From: Oscillospiraceae bacterium
GTDB lineage: Bacteria > Bacillota > Clostridia > Oscillospirales > Oscillospiraceae
Direction: 5' to 3'
DNA: 10,280 nt
Assembly (NCBI GenBank): GCA_017620315.1
Contig: JAFZQQ010000039.1
Location: 1-10,280 of the forward strand
The notes beneath the pieces are model-generated. The model searched no databases. It had not been told where the DNA came from and saw only the letters and a program-made list of their open reading frames with translations. Positions 1-6,488 of the stretch are shown here, one piece after another. Within the stretch, counting starts at the first letter, position 1, and each line of letters starts with the position of its first letter. A program made the position numbers and the translations under genes.

Positions 1-19
1 AACGCTGCGGGAGTTTCTC

Positions 20-343
20 ATGGCGTCCCGCAGGCCGAGATTCCTTGACACGGACGGCAGCAGGGCGCGCCTCTACTGCATGGACGGGTTCAACGTCTCG
101 GTGCAGGCGGGCGAGGAGTTTGAAAGTGTTCCCAGAGAGGATCTCCCGGATTGCGGCTACACCGCCGTTGAACTGGGGTTTCCCAGCGAGTTCGAGGAGT
201 GCCTTCATAAGTACGCCGAGGACAAGCGCAAGATGACGCATACGGTCTATTGCCGCGTACCTGTTGAGGTCGTGGAAGCCCTTGTCGCCAAGCACGGCGG
301 CTTCTTTGAAAGCCGGATGCCGGTTGTAGCAAGGGCGGCATGA
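20..343 (+). CDS. Small hypothetical protein, possibly extending beyond the left edge
   Basis: This gene encodes a soluble protein of 107 residues with no recognised function and no signal peptide or membrane segment. ATG at 20 has a GGGAG six bases upstream and is taken as the start. The frame is open back to the window edge, so a longer N-terminus cannot be excluded. The C-terminal third, with the pattern TVYCRVPVEVVE then KHGG, resembles a short module I associate with small proteins of Clostridial mobile elements, but I cannot name a family. The stop at 341-343 lies one base before the next gene's ATG at 345, which suggests translational coupling with the DUF2786 gene. Confidence is high that it is coding and nil on function. 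Confidence 0.7.
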   Translation: MASRRPRFLDTDGSRARLYCMDGFNVSVQAGEEFESVPREDLPDCGYTAVELGFPSEFEECLHKYAEDKRKMTHTVYCRVPVEVVEALVAKHGGFFESRMPVVARAA

Positions 344-344
344 C

Positions 345-1052
345 ATGGACAAGGTTCGAGAGAAGATCAAAAAGCTCCTCGCGCTCGGCGAAAGCCCAAA
401 CGAGAACGAGGCGAGGGAAGCCTTGCTCAGAGCCCGCGCACTCATGGCGCAGCACAAGCTGTGTGCCGAGGACGTTGAGGACGAGCCTCTCGTCATATCC
501 GAAACGGTGGAAGTCTTCTGCTCGCCGGAAAAGGACGCATGGGCCGTGGAGCTGAGCGCGATCATCGCGGAGCATTACTGCTGCGGCTCGTTCCGACGCC
601 GCAGGCAGGGCGACGAGGTCGAGATCGGCTTCATCGCATTGGACTGTGACTTCGACCTCTGCCGCGATATCTTCCGCTATGCCTATGATTGCGTGAAAAG
701 CAGCTGCGAGTCGCTTTCCTATCAGGAGCGCAAGAAGGGCAGGAGCGAGCAGATCATCAAAAGAGACTGCAATTCCTACGCGATGGGCTTTTGCTATGGC
801 CTGCAAACCGCGTATGAGCGGCAGGACAAGGAGCATCGGGACTGGGCGCTCGTACTGTCGACGCCCAAGCCGGTCAGCGACGTCATGAACGACATGAAGC
901 AAGCCAAAGAGCCGTTTCTCAAGCAGGAGCCGAAAGCAAAGGATCTGCAATTCCTGAGCAAAGGCTTTTTGGACGGGCTGCGCTTCGATCCGGGCAGACG
1001 GTTACCCGAGGGAGCTGTGCTTGCGGCTATCCCGGGCTTCCATGAGGCGTGA
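345..1052 (+). CDS. DUF2786 domain protein (with DUF7168-like C-terminal part)
   Basis: This gene encodes a 235-residue protein. Residues 3-40 match the DUF2786 pattern: a basic helix with KIKKLLALGES, then NENEAREALLRARALM and HKL. The rest, with a central stretch around SAIIAEHYCCGSF, a following VEIGFIALDCDFDLCRDIF and a late SYAMGFCYGLQ, fits the DUF7168-type region that usually follows DUF2786. The family is common on phages, plasmids and integrative elements, and its biochemical role is unknown; a nucleic-acid-related role is only suspected. ATG at 345 is one base after the preceding stop, so translation is probably coupled. The stop TGA at 1050-1052 overlaps a GTG at 1049 that could start the next frame. 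Domain assignment is by pattern recall, not a profile search. Confidence 0.85.
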   Translation: MDKVREKIKKLLALGESPNENEAREALLRARALMAQHKLCAEDVEDEPLVISETVEVFCSPEKDAWAVELSAIIAEHYCCGSFRRRRQGDEVEIGFIALDCDFDLCRDIFRYAYDCVKSSCESLSYQERKKGRSEQIIKRDCNSYAMGFCYGLQTAYERQDKEHRDWALVLSTPKPVSDVMNDMKQAKEPFLKQEPKAKDLQFLSKGFLDGLRFDPGRRLPEGAVLAAIPGFHEA

Positions 1053-1078
1053 GAATGACATTAGTGAAGGAGAAACAC

Positions 1079-1684
1079 ATGGACATCGGCTCGCGCGTGC
1101 GTATTTTGCCGCACGCGAACTACAAGGATCGATTCGCCGGCTGCGTCGGCGAAGTCGTCTATATGTCCGGCCTTGCATCCGGCAGGGTCGGCGTAAAGAT
1201 ATCCGGTCATGTCAACCCAAACAGCAAATACGGCTGCTTTTGGTTTGATGTAGACCAATTTGAACTGCTGGAAAGTGAGGAAAAAACCATGTTACCCAAC
1301 TATTCGACCGCAAGCGTCCGCTTTTTGGACGGAAATACGGATTCTACCTTCAGCTACGCGCTGTATGACGCTGAGGTTAAGCCCGGCGACACGGTCGTCG
1401 TCAAGACAGGCCACCACGGGCTTTCCGTGGCGGAGGTCGTGGAGATCGACGCGGACGGAGCCAAGCCCGTCAAGTTCGGGCGCGAGATCGTCGCGCGCGT
1501 CGACTTTTCCGCATACGAGGCGCGCAAGGAGCGCGCCAAGAAGATCTCGGAGCTCAAGCGCCAGATGGACGCCAAGGTCGAGGAGCTTCAGCAGGAAGCC
1601 ATCTATGAGATGCTCGCTGAGCAGGACACCGGGCTTGCCAGGCTGCTTGCGGATTACCGCCTGCTGATCGAGACGGATAAGTGA
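1079..1684 (+). CDS. KOW/SH3-like protein with C-terminal coiled coil
   Basis: This gene encodes a 201-residue protein of unknown function. The start chosen is ATG 1079, which has AAGGAG at 1067-1072, six bases away; an upstream in-frame GTG at 1049 lacks this support. Residues 1-65 look like a small beta-barrel of the KOW/SH3 kind (GSRVRILP, FAGCVGEVVY, then WFDVDQFELLE), often seen in proteins that bind nucleic acid or ribosomes. Residues 80-140 form a second beta-rich part (YALYDAEVKPGDTVVVKTG, SVAEVVEI). Residues about 144-184 are a charged coiled coil (KERAKKISELKRQMDAKVEEL). Between the two beta parts an in-frame ATG at 1289 follows GTGAGG, so the gene may be a fusion of two smaller ones or may make a second, shorter product of 131 residues. 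Confidence 0.75.
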   Translation: MDIGSRVRILPHANYKDRFAGCVGEVVYMSGLASGRVGVKISGHVNPNSKYGCFWFDVDQFELLESEEKTMLPNYSTASVRFLDGNTDSTFSYALYDAEVKPGDTVVVKTGHHGLSVAEVVEIDADGAKPVKFGREIVARVDFSAYEARKERAKKISELKRQMDAKVEELQQEAIYEMLAEQDTGLARLLADYRLLIETDK

Positions 1685-1698
1685 TCGGAGAAGGCGGA

Positions 1699-3078
1699 AT
1701 GAAGGAAATCGAACTGCAATACTGCGAAAGAAACGGCTCAGAGCTTGTGGTCAGGCAAAGGACTGGTTTTGAGGTTTTCGCGGAGCTGAAGCAGCGTCTT
1801 GAGAGCATCGGCTACCTGCCGGACGAGTATTTTCTGCTCGACAGGGAATGGGAGGACGGCAGGCTGATCCCGCTTGACGCGGACATCGACTGCTCGACCG
1901 ATTACGGCGGCAGCGAAGGCGTCTACATCGACGTGTTCCTGTATTGGAACGAAGAGGGGAACGGGGTCAAAAGGTCGCACTTCATCACGGGCAAGACGCT
2001 GGGAGAGTCCGGCACGGACCTTGACAGGATGTTCCTCGTCGCGTCAGCTATCACCAAGGCGTTTCACGGCGACAGCGCGCAGCACGAGCGATATGTCCTC
2101 GTCGGCGGGGAACCCCGGCGCGGCAGCCTGATCGTCGGCTTGACGCAGGAGGAGCGGCGTATCTTCATTGAGTCGCTCATTGAGCGCCGAGAGCGCATGG
2201 GCGCGGAACTGCACGAGATCGAGGGCTTGCTCCGCCGCCTGACGGGCAGCATCACGGACTATATCAACACGGTCGGGCATCGACCGCTTGATCTGGATGA
2301 CCATGACCGGGCCATCCTTGCCATTCGTGACGGCGAATGGGACGCCTTTACCTCGGCGTTTCCAAAGCTGACTGAAAGGCGGGAGGAACTGCTCATAGAG
2401 GCGGCGGGGCGCGCGGGTCGCATCGGCCGGCGTATGATGGCATACATTCTTGCCGCGCTCGACGGCGTTTCGGCGGAGAGCTATGTGGAGGCAAGCTGCC
2501 GCGCGGCGGAGACCCGCGATACCAAGCGCGTCCATCTCCTGATGGAGCAGGCGGCGAGCCATGTGAGCGGGCTTGACCCAGCTTACTATGGGAAGCTCCT
2601 ACTCCATGTGATCTCCGAGCAAAAGGGAATGACGTTCCCACTTGTCGAGCAATGCCGCGACGAGTGGATCAAGAACGCGCCGCCCAGGCTGTTGTTCAGA
2701 GCCGTGATGCTGAATCAGCCGCATCTTGCGAGCCTCTTGGTCAAAAAGGGCATATCGGCTGGCAATACGCTGCCCGACATCACGCACTGCATGATTTCGG
2801 GAAGACGTGAATGGGAGCTGTGCGGCCTTTTGGACGCAGGCTTGCAAGTGGGGCGCGACGATTACCGCGCGCTTGACGATTGCGTCTCCAACCGAGCCTT
2901 CGACGCCGCAAAGAAACTCGTGGAGCGCGGCGTCGATTTCGACGGCTACTGCGCGTGGGTGCGCCTGCAGCGCCACAACGGCGAGCGGAAGGAGATACCC
3001 GACGAGCTTACGAAGTACGCCGCGGAACTGAACGAGCGGAGAATGCGAGAGGAGGCGGCGCATGAGCAGGCAGGATAA
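1699..3078 (+). CDS. Hypothetical protein with ankyrin-like C-terminal half
   Basis: This gene encodes a 459-residue protein, taken from ATG 1699 with GGAG at 1687-1690; a GTG at 1681 would add six residues but has no clear ribosome binding site. Residues 1-135 form an acidic N-terminal domain (YLPDEYFLLDREW, CSTDYGGSEGVYIDV, FITGKTLGESG, SAITKAFHG) of a type I associate with unknown proteins of Clostridial elements. Residues about 147-180 are a charged helical stretch. From about residue 330 to 420 there are paired helices with ankyrin-like repeats (HLASLLVKKGISAG, WELCGLLDAGLQVG, DAAKKLVERGVDFDG). Such repeats usually bind proteins. No catalytic motif is seen. The last 17 bases overlap the next gene. 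Function is unknown; a protein-binding role is inferred from the repeats only. Confidence 0.75.
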   Translation: MKEIELQYCERNGSELVVRQRTGFEVFAELKQRLESIGYLPDEYFLLDREWEDGRLIPLDADIDCSTDYGGSEGVYIDVFLYWNEEGNGVKRSHFITGKTLGESGTDLDRMFLVASAITKAFHGDSAQHERYVLVGGEPRRGSLIVGLTQEERRIFIESLIERRERMGAELHEIEGLLRRLTGSITDYINTVGHRPLDLDDHDRAILAIRDGEWDAFTSAFPKLTERREELLIEAAGRAGRIGRRMMAYILAALDGVSAESYVEASCRAAETRDTKRVHLLMEQAASHVSGLDPAYYGKLLLHVISEQKGMTFPLVEQCRDEWIKNAPPRLLFRAVMLNQPHLASLLVKKGISAGNTLPDITHCMISGRREWELCGLLDAGLQVGRDDYRALDDCVSNRAFDAAKKLVERGVDFDGYCAWVRLQRHNGERKEIPDELTKYAAELNERRMREEAAHEQAG

Positions 3079-3616
3079 CAAGCTGAGCTACCCGACCTGT
3101 GTGGGCTGCCACGGGGATTATCGGCATACCAAGGCCGCAACCATGCACCAGTACGGCGCGACCATGCACTTGGGAGACCATTTTTGCATCGAGGGGAAAC
3201 GGGCACGGAAATTCCACCGTTCGGATCCCAAAAGTAGGTGTCCCGAATGGTGTCCGAGACGAAAGGACCCCTGTGAGCTGCGCGTGTACGGTTTCATCAA
3301 CGAAGACGAACGCGCCATGCATTCGTTCTACTGCGATCATTTCAGCGACGCGCCGGAATCGAGGCGCTACGGCGTCCGCTATGAAGGTACGACGCCGCTG
3401 ACGCCGCAAGAGTTTTGGGAACAGTATTCCTCCGGCGTCGATGTGGCGCTTCCCCATGAAGTGGGGCTCTATGAGGTGCTGGAGATCGACGATGGCATCA
3501 AGCCGGTGTACTTCTATCGCTCTATGAAGGGCTTCCGCATCGAACCCTATTTCAAAGGGGAAGACGCTCGCACACGCAAAGCCATGATAATCACAAATAG
3601 GGAAGGTGAAGAATGA
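3062..3616 (+). CDS. Cysteine-rich, probable zinc-binding hypothetical protein
   Basis: This gene encodes a 184-residue protein starting at ATG 3062, which has AGGAGG at 3050-3055 inside the end of the previous gene. The N-terminal half carries cysteines at 13, 16, 42, 60, 64, 71 and 91, with the patterns CVGC, GDHFCIEGKRAR, CPEWCPRRKDPC and LRVYGF. The spacing fits a structural zinc site made from two Cys pairs plus others. The C-terminal half is rich in beta strand and aromatic residues (YEVLEIDDGIKPVYFYRSMKG). I cannot name the family; similar Cys-rich proteins sit near replication genes in Clostridial elements, from memory only. The stop is directly before the beta-clamp start, so the two are likely co-translated. 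Zinc binding is inferred from the cysteines. Confidence 0.75.
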   Translation: MSRQDNKLSYPTCVGCHGDYRHTKAATMHQYGATMHLGDHFCIEGKRARKFHRSDPKSRCPEWCPRRKDPCELRVYGFINEDERAMHSFYCDHFSDAPESRRYGVRYEGTTPLTPQEFWEQYSSGVDVALPHEVGLYEVLEIDDGIKPVYFYRSMKGFRIEPYFKGEDARTRKAMIITNREGEE

Positions 3617-3617
3617 C

Positions 3618-4697
3618 ATGAAAAGCACCATAGACGCCAAGGCGTTCGCCTCGGCGCTCAAGAAGATCAAGGGCGTACTGCGCCGCAGCACTATTCCGGA
3701 GCTGGAGCAGGTCTTCGTCGAGTTTTCGGAAAAACGCTGCCGGCTCACGGCGTCGGATCTTGAAACGTGGATGTCCGTGGAGCTTCCGGCAAAGGGCGAG
3801 GCGTTTTCGTTCGCCTTTTCGGATACCAACGCGGTCACGCGCGCGAGCGCCCATTTCAAGGGTTCGCTTACGCTCGACCTCGATGAAAAGGCGCATACGC
3901 TGCGATTGAGCTGCGGGAATAAGGGTGGAACCTTCCAGACCCTTGACGCCGCGCTCTATCCCACAAAGCCGAAGCTGGAGCCGGCGCAGCGGTATCAGAT
4001 CAAGGTCAACGACCTTTATGAGCGCGTAAAGAGCGTCAGCTACGCGGCGCTTGACAGGGAAGACCAGCCGGTTCGATCCGGCGTCCGGTTCACGGACAAG
4101 CGCGTCTGGTGCGTTGACGGCTACCGCATGGCAATCAACGAGAGCGCAGCGCTGACGGTCAAGGAGCCCTTTATCGTCCGGGCGTCGTCACTTCTGCACC
4201 TGCGCGAGTTCAACAAGTGCAAGGGCGAGCTGTCCGTTGAAGGGAAGTACATTGCTGTAAAGTCAAAAGACTTAACTCTTGTATGCACACGGCTTGAGCC
4301 GACCGACGAGCTCCAGATCGAGCACACAATGCCGAAAAGCTATGCAGAAAGCTACTCGGTGGATCGGAAGCAGTACATGGAGGCGCTTAACTACCTGCGC
4401 GACTGCTGCCGGGATCATGTGCGCGCAACTGTAGCATTTGACAACGGCGTACTTTCTCTGCGGGACAACGACGGAAACTACAGCGTCGCGGTTACGATGG
4501 AGGGGACGCACGAGATCGGCTACAACTTCCGGCTTTCCTATATGCGCGAGGCGCTCAAGCAGTTTGACGGCGAGCCGAGGGTCTGGATCAAGACCAGCTC
4601 GTCCGTTTCGCCCATAATCATCACAGCCGGCGGCGCGGATACCGCCATGGTGCTGCCGGTCAGACGCATGGAAGCCGCGGCCGCGCACGCCGCGTAA
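3618..4697 (+). CDS. dnaN: Divergent DNA polymerase III beta subunit (sliding clamp)
   Basis: This gene encodes a 359-residue protein close to the usual 366-378 residues of bacterial beta clamps. The clamp is a ring-shaped dimer that slides on DNA and tethers the replicative polymerase and repair enzymes. Family signatures seen are REDQPVRSGVRF followed by VDGYRMA (residues 166-172; usually TDGHRLA), a third-domain segment GYNFRLSYMREALKQF, and a C-terminal VLPVRR (345-350; usually MPMRL). ATG 3618 is chosen because GGAAGG-type bases lie about ten bases upstream; GTG 3606 is an in-frame alternative. The tail of alanines after residue 351 is unusual. Its place among unknown mobile-element genes suggests an element-borne copy rather than the host gene beside dnaA. 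The family call is firm; whether it works as a clamp is inferred. Confidence 0.88.
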   Translation: MKSTIDAKAFASALKKIKGVLRRSTIPELEQVFVEFSEKRCRLTASDLETWMSVELPAKGEAFSFAFSDTNAVTRASAHFKGSLTLDLDEKAHTLRLSCGNKGGTFQTLDAALYPTKPKLEPAQRYQIKVNDLYERVKSVSYAALDREDQPVRSGVRFTDKRVWCVDGYRMAINESAALTVKEPFIVRASSLLHLREFNKCKGELSVEGKYIAVKSKDLTLVCTRLEPTDELQIEHTMPKSYAESYSVDRKQYMEALNYLRDCCRDHVRATVAFDNGVLSLRDNDGNYSVAVTMEGTHEIGYNFRLSYMREALKQFDGEPRVWIKTSSSVSPIIITAGGADTAMVLPVRRMEAAAAHAA

Positions 4698-4710
4698 AGG
4701 AGAGGGTCAT

Positions 4711-4962
4711 TTGGAGAATCAAAGCAAAACCTGCACGAACTGCCGGTATTCCTACTATGCGCAGGATCGTTCGCGGCACCCGACCATTGGGCTGCTGCGC
4801 CAGCACTGCAAAAGCAAGGAGTACAACTCGGCGAAGTACACGCAAAAGATGTTTGAAGAGGACCGGAAGGGCAACCATTGCCGTTTCTGGGCTCCCATCG
4901 ACGAAAATAATGATAAAGGAGAGAAAGACAATGAAGAACAATTACTCGGTCGAGGAGCGTAA
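4711..4962 (+). CDS. Small four-cysteine protein, TTG start
   Basis: This gene encodes an 83-residue protein. The start is TTG 4711, eight bases after AGGAG at 4698-4702; no in-frame ATG near the beginning is as good. Cysteines at 8, 11, 33 and 57 (CTNC, QHCKSKEY, NHCRFW) give a likely single zinc site. The remainder is polar and charged, with no membrane segment. The protein is cytoplasmic by appearance and could be a small nucleic-acid or protein adaptor, but no function can be assigned. Its last 32 bases overlap the start of the sigma-like gene, and that gene's ribosome binding site lies inside this ORF, so the two are probably coupled. The low-efficiency TTG start may hold its level below that of its neighbours. 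Confidence 0.7.
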   Translation: MENQSKTCTNCRYSYYAQDRSRHPTIGLLRQHCKSKEYNSAKYTQKMFEEDRKGNHCRFWAPIDENNDKGEKDNEEQLLGRGA

Positions 4963-5302
4963 CCGCATCGTGGAAGAGCACCTTTGGTGCGTGGATACCG
5001 TCATAAGCAGGAATAAGAGGAAGATCCGTTCGGCGCAGCTCGAATCGGACGACGTCCGCCAGGAGCTTTGCATCCGCCTTATCCGCGCCGCCGCCAAGTA
5101 CGCCAAAGCGTTCGGCGACCTCCGTGACTTCATCTTCGCGGAGCTGGAGCAGGAGATGCGCATGCAGCTTTCCAAGCAGGACACGCACGGACTCACGGGA
5201 GCCTCGGCGTTCGGCGGCGGCATCGAGGTCGTGCCTCTGTCGTATGCGCGGCGTACCGCCGCCCGCGACGAGTATGACGATATCGAAAAGCTCGCCGCGT
5301 AA
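4931..5302 (+). CDS. Sigma-70 region 2-like protein lacking region 4
   Basis: This gene encodes a 123-residue protein starting at ATG 4931 with AGGAG at 4917-4921. Residues 13-76 look like region 2 of sigma-70 family factors: a first helix with IVEEHLWCVDTVISR, then LESDDVRQELCIRLIRAAAKY, the equivalent of the region 2.1-2.2 helices that bind the RNA polymerase beta-prime coiled coil. What follows (QDTHGLTGASAFGGG to the end) is short and shows no helix-turn-helix of region 4, so a normal -35 contact is missing. It could be a minimal element-specific sigma factor, one part of a split sigma, or a small regulator that binds polymerase. Its closeness to a clamp gene recalls phage middle/late control, but this is inference. 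The sigma relation is by motif, with moderate confidence. Confidence 0.6.
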   Translation: MKNNYSVEERNRIVEEHLWCVDTVISRNKRKIRSAQLESDDVRQELCIRLIRAAAKYAKAFGDLRDFIFAELEQEMRMQLSKQDTHGLTGASAFGGGIEVVPLSYARRTAARDEYDDIEKLAA

Positions 5303-5327
5303 AGCGAAAAGCAAAGAATGGACCAAT

Positions 5328-5359
5328 GCAGGGGAACGGCGCTATGCGCGTTCCCCTGC
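5328..5359 (+). other. Strong intergenic hairpin without U-tract
   Basis: GCAGGGGAAC at 5328-5337 pairs perfectly with GTTCCCCTGC at 5350-5359. The inner GCGC at 5339-5342 and GCGC at 5346-5349 pair around a three-base TAT loop, leaving G5338 bulged. The hairpin lies between the sigma-like gene and the 37-residue ORF. No T-run follows, so it is not a classical intrinsic terminator. It could be an attenuator with a factor, an RNA-processing or stabilising stem, or a protein-binding site. Confidence 0.7.
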
Positions 5360-5378
5360 GGCTATTATGGAGGTTGAT

Positions 5379-5492
5379 ATGTGCGTTAAAAACAATAGGC
5401 GAATCGCGATCAGTTTCACCTCGCGGGAGAACGCTGAAGCGTTTGAAGAGAGATTTCTGATGGAGCGCAAACCCAGCCAAATGTCCGCGTGA
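5379..5492 (+). CDS. 37-residue small protein matching the C-terminal motif of the downstream paralogs
   Basis: ATG 5379 is preceded by GGAGG at 5369-5373, five bases away, which is a strong reason to call this short frame real. An in-frame ATG at 5367 is less well placed. The product has KNNRRIAISF, then S, then A, F and FL, matching the pattern KNGR-x-D-x-x-F-x-S ... A-x-x-F ... FL found at the C-terminus of the three large paralogs that follow. It ends 19 bases before the first of them. It may be a free-standing copy of that motif, the leftover end of a fourth, deleted paralog that has gained its own start, or a small regulator. There are no membrane segments. Coding status is likely but unproven because it is short. 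Confidence 0.55.
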   Translation: MCVKNNRRIAISFTSRENAEAFEERFLMERKPSQMSA

Positions 5493-5511
5493 CGACAGGG
5501 AGGAGGACACA

Positions 5512-6396
5512 ATGGATCTTGCCGAAAAGCTGCAAAGCGTCGTGATCGAGGTTGATACCCGCATCACACAAGAAGATCGGGCGTTTTGCGAAAAGAACCA
5601 GGCAGCCTATGAGGAGGTGCTCAACAATTATATCGAGTTTCGCTTCTTCTGGGAGACAATGGAGGAGACGCAAAAAGAACTGCTGAAGGACGTCGACGCA
5701 AGGTACCGGCGCGACTATCTGCGCTCAAAAGATGGCCCACAGATCACGCTGAGCAGCATCACAAGCCGTATCAACGCTATCCACGGGGACTATATCAAGG
5801 CGATTTGCGGCTATTTCCGCAGCGAGTACAAGATCACCGTCCGCGAAAAAGAGATCGAAACCTCTTTGATCCCGGAGCAACCCGACGTCTACGGGCGGCA
5901 GGACTTTGAAAAGTGGAACGAATACTGCCGGCGGATGGAGGAATTGAGGATCAGGTATCAGGACGTGGTCGATCGGATCATGCTCCAGCTTGACGGCAGG
6001 CTGCTGAGCGAGCAGGCGTTCTTCGAGCTGCGAGAAAAGTGCAGAAACGCAGCGTATATCAATGATAAGCCGCGGTTTGAGAGGCGAAAGTCCGTCCTGC
6101 GCTTTGACAGCGGATTCTGCCATATAAGAGGCTGGCCGTTTGACGGCTGGGAGATCTACGATGGCGGCAAGGATTTGATCCGTGGTATGGCTCACTTTGA
6201 GACGGGCACGTTTACCGAGCTTCCCGCGGGCGTCGGCGAGCTGATCAGCTTCTATGAGATAGAACGCAGCGTGTTCGATTTTCCCGATTGCAACAAGCTC
6301 CAACAGATCAGGCTGTTCAAGAACGGACGCGCCGACGTGCGCTTCGCTACGGAATCGGACGCGGCGCAGTTTGTGAGTACCTATCTTGCGGCATAG
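5512..6396 (+). CDS. Tandem paralog A, DUF4942-like protein of unknown function
   Basis: This gene encodes a 294-residue protein with GGGAGGAGG just before ATG 5512, the best ribosome binding site in the window. It has the signature shared by the three paralogs: D15-x-R-I-T, then F25-C-E, Q30-A-A-Y-E; a middle helix RYQDVVDRIMLQLDGR; CRNA; a beta segment RRKSVLRFDSGFC; the segment MAHFETG; and a C-terminal FKNGRADVRFATE. The C-terminal pattern and the order of segments recall DUF4942 proteins, where a similar FKNGN motif ends the domain and which are often near or fused to DNA methyltransferases; this is recall, not a search. No catalytic site or membrane segment is seen. Hairpins flank the gene on both sides, so its expression may be separated from the other two copies. 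Confidence 0.7.
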   Translation: MDLAEKLQSVVIEVDTRITQEDRAFCEKNQAAYEEVLNNYIEFRFFWETMEETQKELLKDVDARYRRDYLRSKDGPQITLSSITSRINAIHGDYIKAICGYFRSEYKITVREKEIETSLIPEQPDVYGRQDFEKWNEYCRRMEELRIRYQDVVDRIMLQLDGRLLSEQAFFELREKCRNAAYINDKPRFERRKSVLRFDSGFCHIRGWPFDGWEIYDGGKDLIRGMAHFETGTFTELPAGVGELISFYEIERSVFDFPDCNKLQQIRLFKNGRADVRFATESDAAQFVSTYLAA

Positions 6397-6406
6397 CTCA
6401 GTATTA

Positions 6407-6422
6407 CGGCGCTGATGCGCCG
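6407..6422 (+). other. Short perfect hairpin after paralog A
   Basis: CGGCGC at 6407-6412 pairs with GCGCCG at 6417-6422 around a TGAT loop. It lies ten bases after the stop of paralog A and just before a larger terminator-like stem. Its core resembles the inner part of the hairpin upstream of the 37-residue ORF: both contain ACGGCGCT followed by ATGCGC, with one extra base here. It could be part of a composite terminator or a remnant of duplicated intergenic sequence. Confidence 0.55.
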
Positions 6423-6429
6423 CGGGGAA

Positions 6430-6473
6430 CCCGGAGAAGACCGAATGGCGGTTTTCTTCGGGCTTTCTGTTTG
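6430..6473 (+). terminator. Probable intrinsic terminator after paralog A
   Basis: Bases 6430-6443 pair with 6449-6462 to give a 14-pair stem (twelve Watson-Crick pairs plus two G-U pairs in RNA) with an AATGG loop. The downstream strand is followed by CTTTCTGTTT, a moderately T-rich tail. This fits a weak or partial rho-independent terminator in the 92-base gap between paralogs A and B. It would lower readthrough from the long upstream operon into paralogs B and C. I saw no promoter after it, so some readthrough is likely needed. Confidence 0.6.
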
Positions 6474-6488
6474 CAAAAGGGGGTATTT

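Noticed and set aside
45..73. TTGACA that could be a promoter -35 box
   Set aside because: It is inside a coding region and no -10-like sequence is found 16-18 bases later. TTGACA-like bases at 2021 and 4053 are also coding.
90..950. Long open frame of 286 codons on the minus strand
   Set aside because: It lies antisense to two well-supported genes with ribosome binding sites; long antisense frames are expected in GC-rich coding DNA and its sequence shows no recognisable domain.
3008..3859. Minus-strand frame of 283 codons across the Cys-rich and clamp genes
   Set aside because: It is a shadow of two plus-strand genes, one of which is clearly a sliding clamp.
6391..6470. GCATAGCTCAGT resembles the 5' part of a tRNA
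   Set aside because: No acceptor, anticodon or T-arm can be folded after it; the following bases form two separate hairpins.
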